Below, one piece after another: positions 1-8,934 of a DNA stretch of 64,000 bases. The notes under the pieces were generated by a model. It ran no database searches, was not told the origin of the DNA, and was given only the letters and a program-made list of their open reading frames with translations. Made by a program: the position numbers and the translations under genes. Position 1 is the first letter of the stretch; each line of letters starts with the position of its first letter. This DNA is from Psychrobacter sp. LV10R520-6. GTDB taxonomy: Bacteria; Pseudomonadota; Gammaproteobacteria; Pseudomonadales; Moraxellaceae. The stretch lies in the NCBI RefSeq assembly GCF_900182925.1, contig NZ_LT900024.1, positions 1,364,001 through 1,428,000 on the forward strand. Direction: 5' to 3'.

Positions 1-1
1 T

Positions 2-1387
2 GTCATTATGGCAACCGGTCGTTCAGACTATCCCAATCAAGTGAATAACGCTTTATGCTTCCCTTATATCTTCCGCGGTGCGTTAGATGTCGGTGCCACA
101 ACCGTTAACGAAGAGATGAAAATTGCCTGTGTCCGTGCGATTGCTGCTATGGCGCATGTTGAGGCGACTCCCACTAAAAACGTCAAAGACATTGAAAGCA
201 TGCAAAGCTTTGGCCGAGAGTACCTAATCCCAGGTCCACTTGAGCCAAACCTTATCATTGAAATCGCTCCTGCCGTCGCTAAAGCCGCTATGGATTCAGG
301 TGTTGCAACGTTACCAATCGAAGATCTTGATGCCTATCGTCAACGTCTGTCTGAGTTCGTCTATAACTCAGCCTTTGTGATGAAGCCTATCTTTGCCCGC
401 GCCAAATCAGATCCAAAACGTATCGTTTATTGCGAAGGTGAAGACAGTAATGTATTGCTAGCCGTACAAGTAGTCGTCGATGAACAGCTGGCCCAACCAA
501 TCTTGGTAGGCCGTCCTTCCGTCATCGAAAACAACATCGAAAAGCTAGGGTTACGTCTAAAAGATGGCGTAAATATCACTATTGTTAACATTGATGATGA
601 TCCACGCTACAAAGACTACTGGCAGGGCTATTACAATAAAAACAAACGTAATGGGGTCAGTGTCGAGCTTGCCCGTCGTGATGTACGACGCAAAACCTCT
701 TTGATTGGCTCACTACTGGTCGAAAATGGCCATGCTGATGGTATGATTTGTGGTACGTTTGGTCACTATCAACTTCATTTAAAATACGTTCAAAACGTTA
801 TTGGTAAAAAAGAAGGTGTTAGCAATTTTTACGCAATGAATGCCGTCTTAATGCAAGACCGCAATATCTTTATTGCCGATACTTATATTCATGAAGACCC
901 TACTGCCGAACAATTGGCTGAAATGACGGTATTAGCCGCTGATCAATTACGCCGCTTTAGCATTACCCCACGGGTTGCTTTAGTCTCACATTCAAACTTC
1001 GGTACTTCTGATCGTGCCAGCGCTGTCAAAATGCGCAAAGTGTATCAGCTACTGACCGATATGAATGTCGATTTTGATTTTGACGGTGAGATGCAAGGCG
1101 ATGCGGCTCTTGACGAACGTATTCGTATAGAAGACTTGCCATCAAGTCAATTTAAAGGGGCTGCGAACCTACTCATCTTGCCAACGCTTGATGCGGCGAA
1201 CATTGCCTTTAACCTGCTCAAAACAGCAACGGGCAGCGCGTCTATTGGTCCTATCTTGTTAGGCGCCAACAAACCTGTGCATATCTTAACGCCGTCAGCG
1301 ACAGCGCGTCGTGTGGTCAATATGACCGCTCTTGCCGTGACTGAAGCACAGGATTTAGAAAGCGAAGCCGTCGCTGCTAACGTATAA
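2..1387 (+). CDS. maeB: NADP-dependent malic enzyme, C-terminal part (partial)
   Basis: The gene runs in from the left edge; its frame is already open at base 2, so the ATG at 8 is internal. The family oxidatively decarboxylates malate to pyruvate with NADP in the cytoplasm. Visible are the end of the NAD(P)-binding domain (the ATGRSDYPNQVNN stretch, about residues 1-115) and then a full phosphotransacetylase-like C-terminal domain (about 120-455). That second domain is what separates the long MaeB type from the short malic enzymes; in this type it is non-catalytic and usually regulatory (established knowledge). Roughly 300 N-terminal residues lie outside the window. A strong terminator follows 70 bases downstream, so this is the end of its transcript. 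A stand-alone Pta is unlikely because of the upstream malic-enzyme residues. Confidence 0.93.
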   Translation, partial: VIMATGRSDYPNQVNNALCFPYIFRGALDVGATTVNEEMKIACVRAIAAMAHVEATPTKNVKDIESMQSFGREYLIPGPLEPNLIIEIAPAVAKAAMDSGVATLPIEDLDAYRQRLSEFVYNSAFVMKPIFARAKSDPKRIVYCEGEDSNVLLAVQVVVDEQLAQPILVGRPSVIENNIEKLGLRLKDGVNITIVNIDDDPRYKDYWQGYYNKNKRNGVSVELARRDVRRKTSLIGSLLVENGHADGMICGTFGHYQLHLKYVQNVIGKKEGVSNFYAMNAVLMQDRNIFIADTYIHEDPTAEQLAEMTVLAADQLRRFSITPRVALVSHSNFGTSDRASAVKMRKVYQLLTDMNVDFDFDGEMQGDAALDERIRIEDLPSSQFKGAANLLILPTLDAANIAFNLLKTATGSASIGPILLGANKPVHILTPSATARRVVNMTALAVTEAQDLESEAVAANV

Positions 1388-1454
1388 TTTAGAAATATAA
1401 GCAATATACCGATCTGCTACTATTATTAATTAATGGTAGCAGTCTGTTATACTA

Positions 1455-1499
1455 AAACCAGTCAATGCCATTGTAATAAGGGCGCTGACTGGTTTTTTT
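1455..1499 (+). terminator. Rho-independent terminator of maeB
   Basis: A perfect 10-bp stem (AAACCAGTCA / TGACTGGTTT) encloses a 21-base loop and is followed by a T tract. A second smaller hairpin (CTGCTAC / GTAGCAG, 1414-1442) lies just before it. Confidence 0.85.
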
Positions 1500-1581
1500 G
1501 GTCCAAAATTTAGCACAGTAAAAATTTAGCATATTAAAATTTTATAACCCTAATTCATAACAGTAAATAAAAGAGGTTACG

Positions 1582-2780
1582 ATGCAAGTCTATCTGGTTG
1601 GTGGTGCAGTGCGTGATCAGCTGTTAGGACGTCCTATCAAGGATAAAGACTTTGTAGTAGTTGGTACGACCGTTACCGAGATGCTAGCAGCAGGCTTTCA
1701 TCAAGTAGGCGCAGACTTCCCAGTGTTTTTGCATCCTACTAGTAAGGAAGAATATGCACTGGCGCGTACTGAGCGTAAACTTGGCCATGGTTATCAGGGC
1801 TTTAGTGTCCATGCCAGCCCAGAAGTCAGTTTAGCGGATGACTTGCAACGCCGTGATTTAACCGTCAATGCGATGGCCATTGAAGTGATTAGCCTCACGG
1901 ATGATACGCCTATTAACGGTGAAGTAATTGATTATTATGATGGACTAGAAGACATTAGTAGCAGAACATTGCGCCATATATCAAGTGCCTTTAGCGAAGA
2001 CCCACTACGGGTTCTTAGAACGGCGCGCTTTTATGGACGCTATTACGACTTAGGGTTTACCATCGCTGATGAGACCTTAACTTTAATGCGGCAATTGGTA
2101 AGCTCTGGTGAGCTTGCGCATTTGAGTGCTGAGCGTATTTGGCAAGAGTCAAGCCGCGCCATGATGCAGACCTCCCTCATGTCTATTGGCAGCAACTGTT
2201 TGAGAGCGGCGTATTAACCGTTTGTTTTGCCCCTCTACATCAGGCTTGGGGCAATGGACAAGTACGAGAGACGGTTCAAACCGCGCTCTATTTCGCCGGT
2301 CAGATGCGCTTAAATTTATCACAGCGTTGGGCATTATTGATGGCGAGTCTTGATCAGACGTTATTTAATGTTGATGACACTGATAGCACTGAGGCAACAA
2401 ATACTGCCGTCAAAAATATTTCTAGTATAGGCAACACCGCTAAGGTACCTAAAGCGCAAACCCAGTTTGCTACCCTATTCGTTCAGCAAGCCGCAAAACT
2501 AAGCGCAATAAATGGTCTGACAGTGGCGCAAAAAGTTGATCTTATTCAAGCCTGTAGCGCCCATAAGGAGCCGGATAGACTCTCGCAGCTATTAGTGACT
2601 AGCCATGTATTACAACTGTCACAGCAACACCGTCAGATGATGTTAGCACTCAATAGCTTTCATGCCATTAGTATGGGCGACATTGCGCCCAATCTTGAAG
2701 GACCAGCTATTGGAGCGGCTCTACGTCAAGCGCGAATTGAGCATTTACAAGCACAGAGCATACCCAAAAACAAACCATAG
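1582..2780 (+). pseudogene. cca: CCA-adding tRNA nucleotidyltransferase, frameshifted
   Basis: The first frame (1582-2217) carries the nucleotidyltransferase domain: GGAVRD at residues 7-12, the metal-binding D21-x-D23 pair (KDKDF), and the [10 protein letters not shown] and [11 protein letters not shown] motifs. The protein should continue with the conserved [16 protein letters not shown] segment, but this is in another frame (open to 2780) that overlaps the end of the first. Adding one base to the C run at 2174-2176 rejoins the two frames into one protein of about 399 residues, near the family's usual length. The enzyme repairs or adds the 3' CCA of tRNAs. The tRNA in this window encodes its own CCA, so loss might be tolerated. 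Sequencing error, a true null mutation or ribosomal slippage cannot be told apart from one sequence. Confidence 0.85.
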
Positions 2781-2834
2781 AAAATAACTCATAAATAAGA
2801 TTGTATAAAATAAGATTGAATTGAATAAAGTAAT

Positions 2835-2879
2835 CTTGAATAACTTGAATAACTTGAATAACTTGAATAACTTGAATAA
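2835..2879 (+). repeat. Five perfect copies of a 9-base tandem repeat
   Basis: CTTGAATAA is repeated five times without a mismatch, ending 11 bases before the folM start codon. The DNA just upstream (2800-2834) is a degenerate version of the same motif. Each unit holds a TAA stop in one frame, so it is not coding. Confidence 0.95.
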
Positions 2880-2890
2880 GTAGTATCGTT

Positions 2891-3697
2891 ATGAATCAGC
2901 TATCCAACCATTCCGAATCAATCAACACGCTAGCGCCGGTCATGCTGGTCACCGGTAGCGCCAAGCGTATTGGTGCGGCTATCATTCGTGCCGCACATCG
3001 TCAAGGCTATCGGGTCATCATTCATTATCATCATAGCCAGTTAGAGGCCAATGCGCTGGCAGATGAGCTCAATCAGATTCGCGCCGACAGTGCTACCGTA
3101 ATCACCGCCGATTTGGCAATTGTCAATGATTGCGATGCTTTAAATCAATTTACCGAAACCGTTATGGAGGCTTTTGGTCAGCTTGATGTATTGGTACATA
3201 ACGCCTCGCGTTTTTATCCCACTCCACTTGGCAACATTGATTATGAGCAATGGGATGAGCTTTTTTTGACTAATGCCAAAGCACCCTTGCTCCTTAGCCA
3301 AGCGTTACACCCTTATTTGCAGATTCAGGGCGGTAGTATTATTAGCTTACTTGATATTCATGCTCATGATAAACCGTTTAGCAATTATGCTGTATACAAT
3401 ATGGCAAAAGCAGCGCACCGGATGATGGTAAAGTCTCTCGCGCTGGATATGGCACCTCATGTCCGCGTCAATGGGGTCGCCCCTGGGGTAAATGTATTAC
3501 CGGAGACTGATAGTGATCAGGCGCTTGATGAGCAGCAGCAACACCGTATTGTTGCCTCTATTCCTATGCAGCGCATTGGTACGCCTGATGATATTGCTCA
3601 TTGTGTGCTCTATTTAGCACAGGCCAGTTATGTCACTGGTGAGATTATAACCGTTGATGGCGGCCGCAGTCTGACTTTGGCTGGTAGTAATATTTAA
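2891..3697 (+). CDS. folM: Dihydromonapterin/dihydrofolate reductase, SDR family
   Basis: A 268-residue short-chain dehydrogenase. The NADP-binding loop reads TGSAKRIG (residues 21-28); the arginine-containing TGxxxRIG form is typical of pteridine reductases and FolM rather than sugar or fatty-acid SDRs. The catalytic YNMAK motif and the following RVNGVAPG segment are present, and the C-terminus ends with a VDGGRSL stretch as in the family. FolM reduces dihydromonapterin (and weakly dihydrofolate) in the cytoplasm. The first ATG at 2891 gives about 16 extra residues before the Rossmann fold and has no clear ribosome binding site; an ATG at 2942 starts right at the fold. A 9-base tandem repeat sits immediately upstream and may affect expression. 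It is probably its own unit, after the broken cca. Confidence 0.8.
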   Translation: MNQLSNHSESINTLAPVMLVTGSAKRIGAAIIRAAHRQGYRVIIHYHHSQLEANALADELNQIRADSATVITADLAIVNDCDALNQFTETVMEAFGQLDVLVHNASRFYPTPLGNIDYEQWDELFLTNAKAPLLLSQALHPYLQIQGGSIISLLDIHAHDKPFSNYAVYNMAKAAHRMMVKSLALDMAPHVRVNGVAPGVNVLPETDSDQALDEQQQHRIVASIPMQRIGTPDDIAHCVLYLAQASYVTGEIITVDGGRSLTLAGSNI

Positions 3698-3792
3698 GGA
3701 GCAGATGATCATATTTGAACAAAATACTAACTACTTAATATCTTTTACTTGAAAAACTAAAAAAATCAGGTATCATTGTGCGTCTACCGTTA

Positions 3793-3869
3793 GGGCCCAT
3801 AGCTCAGTTGGTTAGAGCAGAGGACTCATAATCCTTTGGTCGTTGGTTCGAGTCCAACTGGGCCCACCA
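3793..3869 (+). tRNA. tRNA with CAU anticodon (Met or lysidine-modified Ile2)
   Basis: A 77-base cloverleaf folds cleanly: acceptor GGGCCCA/TGGGCCC, D arm GCTC/GAGC, anticodon stem GAGGA/TCCTT with loop CTCATAA, T arm GTTGG/CCAAC with TTCGAGT loop, and an encoded CCA tail. The anticodon CAU could read AUG (elongator Met) or, after lysidine modification, AUA (Ile2). It lacks the three G-C pairs of an initiator anticodon stem. I lean to neither without a comparison. Confidence 0.95.
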
Positions 3870-3874
3870 TATTC

Positions 3875-3909
3875 AAACCCTTGTAAGCTACGTCTTATAA
3901 GGGTTTTTT
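3875..3909 (+). terminator. Rho-independent terminator after the tRNA
   Basis: A 13-bp stem with one G-T pair (AAACCCTTGTAAG / CTTATAAGGGTTT) around a 6-base loop, followed by a T run. Confidence 0.85.
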
Positions 3910-3976
3910 ATTGGCTATGGATTGGTGCAGTCTAAAAGTGTCGAATCTCTTCTTAACCTCGTCAGTTTGTAATTAG

Positions 3977-5023
3977 TCACAACTCTTGCACCAATCTTTC
4001 TAACAACGTAATGGCACGCTCTTGTCTGACCTGAGTAACACCTTGTCCTGCCCATAATGACAGATGTTCTGCATCCTCATTTTTCGCAGCATTAGCACGC
4101 ATCGGACTAGTCATTGCATTTAATTGTGGATAAGGCGGCAGTTCATCTTTTTTATCGAAAACAGCAAAATCAAGTAGATATTCGTTCACAAGACCACGTG
4201 CCTGTTTGCCTGAAAACAGCCGAGTTAAGCGAGTTTCAGTACTCCGATTACCAAGACTTGTATCCAGTAGAGCCTGTTTATAAATGTCATTAATGCCGGA
4301 TTCATCGGTAGTCAAAAACGCAGTACCAAGCTGAGCCAGCTGTGCCCCAGACGCTTGTATAGCCCTAATACCTTGCCCCGTCATTATGCCACCTGAAGCA
4401 ATCAAGGGAATGTCAGTACAAGCACGCGTTTGCCCAATCAAAGTTAACAAACCTAATGGATCGGCCTCGCTTTCTGGCAACCAACCACCGCGATGTCCTC
4501 CAGCTTCCATTCCTTGTAAGCATACTGCATCCGCACCAATTTCTGCCCATGCCTGCGCCTCCAACGGATGATTGGCTGTACCTATAACGCAAGTCCCAAG
4601 CTGTTGTAAACGCTGTACTTGCTCAATACTAACAATACCAAAAGTAAAACTAACAACAGATACAGGATTTTCATAGAGTACTTGTAGCTGCTCAGCGAAA
4701 CTTTGTGCTGGCCTATCAGGAAGCGCTGCTTTTATATGATGCTCTCTATAATACTGAGTGAGCCAATCTGGCATTGAGGTGTCAAAAGTACTGGCATCCT
4801 GGTCTGATAGCACCATTAGATTAACCATAAAAGGACGCTCAGTAAGTGTTTTTATCATATCAATTTGGCTATTTAAAGCAGCTGGTGCGGTCATGCCTGC
4901 CCCTAACGAGCCAAGGCCACCGAAATCACTAACAGCAGCAATCAGTTCAGGCGTTGTTGCACCGCCTGCCATTGGTGCTTGAATAATGGGGTAAGTTATT
5001 CCAAGTTGGTCTAATAACTTCAT
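3977..5023 (-). CDS. Nitronate monooxygenase / 2-nitropropane dioxygenase family
   Basis: A 348-residue FMN-dependent TIM-barrel enzyme. The N-terminus (PIIQAPMAGG) and the glycine-rich MEAGGHRGG motif, with the conserved catalytic histidine, define the family, which oxidises alkyl nitronates such as propionate-3-nitronate to less toxic products. Other FMN-binding stretches (ASGGIMTGQGI and AQLGTAFLTTDES) are present, and length matches the family. It ends close to, and convergent with, the tRNA terminator region. The upstream neighbour on the same strand is a TetR regulator 350 bases away, so they may be separate units. The exact substrate is not readable from sequence; some enoyl-ACP reductases (FabK) share this fold, but the histidine motif favours nitronate monooxygenase. 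Confidence 0.85.
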   Translation of the reverse strand: MKLLDQLGITYPIIQAPMAGGATTPELIAAVSDFGGLGSLGAGMTAPAALNSQIDMIKTLTERPFMVNLMVLSDQDASTFDTSMPDWLTQYYREHHIKAALPDRPAQSFAEQLQVLYENPVSVVSFTFGIVSIEQVQRLQQLGTCVIGTANHPLEAQAWAEIGADAVCLQGMEAGGHRGGWLPESEADPLGLLTLIGQTRACTDIPLIASGGIMTGQGIRAIQASGAQLAQLGTAFLTTDESGINDIYKQALLDTSLGNRSTETRLTRLFSGKQARGLVNEYLLDFAVFDKKDELPPYPQLNAMTSPMRANAAKNEDAEHLSLWAGQGVTQVRQERAITLLERLVQEL

Positions 5024-5371
5024 TGGTTATATTTCCTGTTGATAATATTTGGCTATGATTAAAGCATATTAAATATTAAGAGTACTTGCTGGATTTAATA
5101 TCCGCGAACAAGTCATTTAGGTACTACTACCGTGTCAAGTAGAGCAGCGATTGCATGTAAACGATAAACAGATAAATGACAGTCGTCTAACAAAGCGCAC
5201 TAGATGGTCGTTCGTTATGAGGTAAATAATCGATCTCATTCTTTAGTAAATACTTAGTTCCAGAGGTTAATAACTAGAACATATTGGCTCGTATAGTCAA
5301 CTGTTTAATCAGAATCTTATTACTAAATGACGAAGTCAATATAGCAAGGCTAATATTGAGCATAGGGATAC
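5024..5371. other. Intergenic stretch without a recognisable gene
   Basis: An AT-rich 348-base gap between the nitronate monooxygenase and the TetR gene. It presumably holds the promoter of the monooxygenase gene near 5030-5100. I see no open frame with family resemblance, no clear hairpin and no IS end. Confidence 0.6.
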
Positions 5372-5917
5372 TCATACATACATCATATTAATTAAAAACT
5401 GTGTATCTAACTCTAATGCTTGCTGGCCTGTTTGCGCGGCTACGATGATACCCTCGCCAAACACAAATAGAGTATCGGCCTTCTGCTTAGCATTTTCTGC
5501 ACTTACCTGTTCAAACTTATCAAGTAGCCATTGCCTAACCTCAGTTTTATGCTGTTTGGCTATTTGATGCGGGGAAGATTGAGCATCTGAATACTCTGCG
5601 CAAGCATTAATAAACATACAACCATAAAAGTCCTCTGATGACGTCCAGTCTTTTAGGAAGGCTAAGTAATACCTAGCAACATCTGCTGCTTCCTTAATCT
5701 CAAAACTATCCAAGTAATCTCTTAATTGAGTCATAAACATCTGATGACGATATTTAAGCACTTCTTCGATTAAGCCATCTTTATTACCAAAATGAGCATA
5801 CAAAGTCCGCTTGGTAGTCCCTGCTTGCTTTGCTAATAGCTCCACTCCACTGTCGTGAAAGCCTTGCTTATAAAAGAGCTCATAACTTTTTTGTAGAATG
5901 GTATCTCGCAATTCCAT
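5372..5917 (-). CDS. TetR-family transcriptional regulator
   Basis: 181 residues with a typical TetR helix-turn-helix in the first 47 (LLAKQAGTTKRTLYAHFGNKDGL) and an all-helical ligand-binding C-terminal half. The start is supported by an AGGAGA ribosome binding site ahead of the ATG. It is transcribed away from the HPP-family gene, and the shared 148-base intergenic region contains two perfect 16-bp inverted repeats (5980-5995, 6005-6020) that are good candidates for its own operators. The usual role would be repression of itself and the divergent neighbour until a small ligand binds. The ligand is unknown; the nitronate monooxygenase downstream could be part of the same response. Confidence 0.9.
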   Translation of the reverse strand: MELRDTILQKSYELFYKQGFHDSGVELLAKQAGTTKRTLYAHFGNKDGLIEEVLKYRHQMFMTQLRDYLDSFEIKEAADVARYYLAFLKDWTSSEDFYGCMFINACAEYSDAQSSPHQIAKQHKTEVRQWLLDKFEQVSAENAKQKADTLFVFGEGIIVAAQTGQQALELDTQFLINMMYV

Positions 5918-5979
5918 TGGCTCTGTCTCCTGTTCTTTTCGTTCCTATTATTTTATTCAATAAAAAACTATTATTTATA

Positions 5980-6020
5980 TATACCGTTCGGTATACTTAC
6001 GTAATATACTGACCAGTATA
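5980..6020. promoter_or_regulatory. Paired TetR operators
   Basis: Two perfect palindromes, TATACCGTTCGGTATA (5980-5995) and TATACTGACCAGTATA (6005-6020), share the pattern TATAC-N6-GTATA and are spaced 25 bases start to start. They lie between the divergent TetR and HPP genes, the classical position for TetR autoregulation. Confidence 0.8.
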
Positions 6021-6065
6021 CCAGCAGTAATACTTTTAAATTGTTTATTTATTATAGGAGCTAGT

Positions 6066-6584
6066 ATGCATTCATTTTTTAATTGGCGTAAGTTAAAAGG
6101 TCAAGTCAGCCAATGCCCGAAAAGGTTGCCGTTATCGATGATAGTAGTGGCTTGGCTGGGCGGCACTATCGCAACAGCAACGCTTGCTATATTAGGAGGC
6201 TCAATAGAACTCGTTATGATTCTAGGATCATTTGGTGCAAGTTGTTTACTGATATTTGCGTATCCTACCAGCCCTTTTGCGCAGCCAAGAAACGTCATAG
6301 GCGGGCATGTTATTGCGACCTTTACGGGACTGGTATTTATGACATTATTTGGTATTCACTGGTGGAGTATGGCAATGGCTGTAGGCACAGCCATTGCGCT
6401 AATGCTGATATTTAGAATGCCGCACCCGCCTGCCGGGTCCAACCCTTTGATAGTCATGCTCGGCGCGGTAAATTGGAGTTTTTTGATAACACCTACCCTG
6501 CTCGGCTCTATCGTCTTGGTAATAGTAGCGCTGATTTATAATAATTTAGGTAAGGATAAGCAGTATCCAACGTATTGGTGGTAA
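6066..6584 (+). CDS. HPP-family integral membrane protein
   Basis: 172 residues with about four to five hydrophobic segments and the signature RMPHPPAGSNP that names the HPP family. Length fits the bacterial single-domain form. Chloroplast and cyanobacterial members have been linked to nitrite transport; in other bacteria the function is unknown. A TATAGGAGC ribosome binding site precedes the start. It faces the TetR gene across two perfect operator palindromes, so it is very likely the regulated target. Together with the nearby nitronate monooxygenase, which can release nitrite, a role in handling nitrite or a related anion is possible, but that is inference. Confidence 0.85.
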   Translation: MHSFFNWRKLKGQVSQCPKRLPLSMIVVAWLGGTIATATLAILGGSIELVMILGSFGASCLLIFAYPTSPFAQPRNVIGGHVIATFTGLVFMTLFGIHWWSMAMAVGTAIALMLIFRMPHPPAGSNPLIVMLGAVNWSFLITPTLLGSIVLVIVALIYNNLGKDKQYPTYWW

Positions 6585-6618
6585 AAGCCTACCTTTGATA
6601 GAAGACAGGTATTTATAT

Positions 6619-8019
6619 TTAATTATCTAAATACTCCCCTAACCAAGCCAAAAACTCATCGCTGGTCGTCGATACATTCAGGCGTAGATGCGTCGAGTCG
6701 TGAGCGTTGGGATGAAACAGTTGCCCCGGTGCGACAAGCCAGCCTTCCTTATAGGCATCCAACGCCAACTGCGCGGTATCTTGCCCAGTATCTACCCACA
6801 CAAAAATACCTGCCTGCGTATGTTCCGGATAAACAAGCCCAATCTTAGGCAAGGCTTTACGCATCTTTTGGTGTGCCGAATACAGATGCTGCTGAACCTT
6901 TTTGAGCTGACGACGGTATTCTCCTTGCGTCCATAATCGATGGATCACGCGCTCCCCAAACTCTGGCGTGTTCATAGTACTTAATGTTTTAACCCTTAAT
7001 ACGTCATCAACAAACTCATCAGGGCACACCAGCATACCGACTCGCCAGCCTGACGCCATCGATTTTGAAAACCCTGTCGCATAAAACACCCGCTCGAACT
7101 GGTCGAGACTCGCATAACGCAGCGCCTGACCATTGGGCACAAAGGCGGCGTATAAATCATCCTCAAAAATATAAGCATCATGCTCATGTATAAGATTAAG
7201 CACTTGATGAGCACGCGCAGGATGCAAGTTATAAGACGTTGGGTTGTGTAGCACGCTGTTGGTTAAATATAGCTTAGGACGATGCGCTACAAATATCTTT
7301 TGCATCTGCTCGATGTTGGGACCTTGATGGTCGCGCTCGACAGCTACGACGTTTAACCCTTGTTGTTGTAAGCAGCTTGATAACCAATACCAGCCTGGAC
7401 CATCAACCAATACGGTATCGCCTACTTGCGTGAGCAGTTGCGCGACCATCGTTACCGCTTGCGATACGCCCGCTGTCGTAATCACATTGTCCGCATGGGT
7501 TTGCATACCGAGCGTATTCAAATTCTGCGCTAACTGCTGACGTAGCGGCAAATAGCCTTGAATGTCACCATAATCATAGATAAAGCTATCCGCTTGTTGA
7601 GTCACTTGCCGGATTGCCCATTCCATTTTGTCATTGCGTACCCAATCACTTGGTAAAATCCCTGACCCTGGGGAACGGTCACGAGGGATATCACTAAACA
7701 CCTGCTGCACCAACCAGCGCGTATCTATTACAGGGTATTTTGCGGTGATATCTGTATGACTGTTTGGCTCAACTGAGCTTGCCACCGCATTGACATAATA
7801 GCCTGAACTGGGCTTGGCTGTCAGCACATTGATGGCGACTAATTGCTCATATGCCTGCACTACCGTAAAGCTCGAAATATTCAGTAATTTTGCTAATTTT
7901 CGTACAGAAGGCACGCGCTGATTGGGCTGGTAAATTTGCCAGTCGATACGCTGCTGGAGCCATTCAGCAACGGCAGCGGTCTTGGTTAAATTAGGATTGA
8001 GCTTATAGGTCTCTACCAT
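6619..8019 (-). CDS. MocR-type regulator (GntR HTH fused to aminotransferase fold), copy 1
   Basis: 466 residues: a winged-helix GntR domain (about 10-80, RVPSVRKLAKLLNISSFTVV) joined to a fold-type-I aminotransferase domain (about 110-460). The PLP-lysine motif is YATGFSKSMASGWRVG. MocR proteins sense PLP or amino compounds and usually act on a divergent neighbour; here that is the LysE-type exporter at 8181. A 16-base motif 52 bases upstream of the start (8071-8086) recurs at a similar distance and orientation upstream of a paralogous MocR gene at 13704, which suggests a shared or cross-recognised operator. The two proteins are closely similar over their whole length. The effector cannot be told from sequence. 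Confidence 0.9.
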   Translation of the reverse strand: MVETYKLNPNLTKTAAVAEWLQQRIDWQIYQPNQRVPSVRKLAKLLNISSFTVVQAYEQLVAINVLTAKPSSGYYVNAVASSVEPNSHTDITAKYPVIDTRWLVQQVFSDIPRDRSPGSGILPSDWVRNDKMEWAIRQVTQQADSFIYDYGDIQGYLPLRQQLAQNLNTLGMQTHADNVITTAGVSQAVTMVAQLLTQVGDTVLVDGPGWYWLSSCLQQQGLNVVAVERDHQGPNIEQMQKIFVAHRPKLYLTNSVLHNPTSYNLHPARAHQVLNLIHEHDAYIFEDDLYAAFVPNGQALRYASLDQFERVFYATGFSKSMASGWRVGMLVCPDEFVDDVLRVKTLSTMNTPEFGERVIHRLWTQGEYRRQLKKVQQHLYSAHQKMRKALPKIGLVYPEHTQAGIFVWVDTGQDTAQLALDAYKEGWLVAPGQLFHPNAHDSTHLRLNVSTTSDEFLAWLGEYLDN

Positions 8020-8070
8020 AACTGCATACGCTTGTTTTTGTATAAGTGGATAAATTGTTACGTTAGAACG

Positions 8071-8086
8071 AACTATACACTTTGTT
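8071..8086 (-). promoter_or_regulatory. Putative MocR operator, copy 1
   Basis: AACTATACACTTTGTT on the plus strand; its complement AACAAAGTGTATAGTT occurs exactly at 13631-13646 upstream of the second MocR gene. Relative to each gene it has the same orientation and lies 50-60 bases before the start codon. A further TATAGTTGG copy is at 8131. Confidence 0.6.
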
Positions 8087-8180
8087 CATTGCTGATGGAA
8101 CTGTATCGGGTCTGTTATGGTTATTTGGACTATAGTTGGGTTAATCGATAAGGATTAAAACAATTAGGACGAGAACTAGA

Positions 8181-8855
8181 ATGGCTATGACAGTGATGAC
8201 AGCAAGTTTTGAAGGCAGTGTGATGGGGCTTGCTATTTTCATGCTGGTCAATTCAATCACGCCAGGACCGAATAATTTGATGTTGCTACATGGTAGCGTG
8301 AAGTGTGGGTTTTGGCAGTGTCGCTGGCATATGCTTGGTATTACCGTCGGTGTAACTATCATGCTTTGGCTTAGCTACTGGGGCATGTCAGCGTTAGTCG
8401 TCAGTTATCCTGCCATCATGCTCGTTATAAAAGTGTTAGGTACGCTATATTTATTATGGCTGACGTATCAGATGGCCAAAAGCGACTTTACAACGTTTGT
8501 TCATGAGGCGCTGCGACGAGAAGCATCAGGTGAGCAAGTGGGTAACGTGAAGCCGCGCTTTGGTGAATTACCCCTTACTTTTTGGCAAGCTGTCCTGTTT
8601 CAGTGGCTCAATCCTAAAGCATGGACGATGACCATGGTCGCACCAAGTGTGGCTATGTTCTATGCTGGCAGGCCGTGGTTGGACAATTATCCACTGCTAG
8701 CCGTATGCGCTGTGGTCAATATTCTATCGATTAGTTGCTGGGCAGCAGGCGGACATTGGCTACGCAAGTTGGTACATCTGCCCCTAGTCATGCGCGTAAT
8801 TCACGGGGTAATCGTGCTAATGACGCTCTATTGTGCGCTGACACTTTGGATGTAA
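8181..8855 (+). CDS. LysE/RhtB-family amino-acid exporter
   Basis: 224 residues, about six transmembrane segments. The N-terminal NSITPGPNNLMLLHGS segment is the LysE signature, and FQWLNPKAWTM is the second conserved block. The family exports amino acids or related small metabolites by proton antiport across the inner membrane. It lies divergent to a MocR-type regulator with a candidate operator between them, so its expression is probably tuned by a PLP-binding sensor of an amino compound. A charged insert (about residues 105-125) separates two membrane segments. The substrate is not identifiable from sequence. Confidence 0.88.
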   Translation: MAMTVMTASFEGSVMGLAIFMLVNSITPGPNNLMLLHGSVKCGFWQCRWHMLGITVGVTIMLWLSYWGMSALVVSYPAIMLVIKVLGTLYLLWLTYQMAKSDFTTFVHEALRREASGEQVGNVKPRFGELPLTFWQAVLFQWLNPKAWTMTMVAPSVAMFYAGRPWLDNYPLLAVCAVVNILSISCWAAGGHWLRKLVHLPLVMRVIHGVIVLMTLYCALTLWM

Positions 8856-8934
8856 ATAAAGACTGCTAATAACTAGCATTAAGTCACTAATATCCAATTA
8901 CAATTATTTAATAATCATTTTTTAGGCCAACTAT

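Noticed and set aside
2149-2334. 61-aa minus-strand frame over the cca frameshift
   Set aside because: Antisense of conserved Cca sequence.
3793-3869. Initiator tRNA-Met
   Set aside because: The anticodon stem lacks the three consecutive G-C pairs and the first acceptor pair is a normal G-C.
5260-5310. GTTC...GAAC inverted pair as an operator
   Set aside because: Arms of four bases around 16 unmatched bases are not significant.
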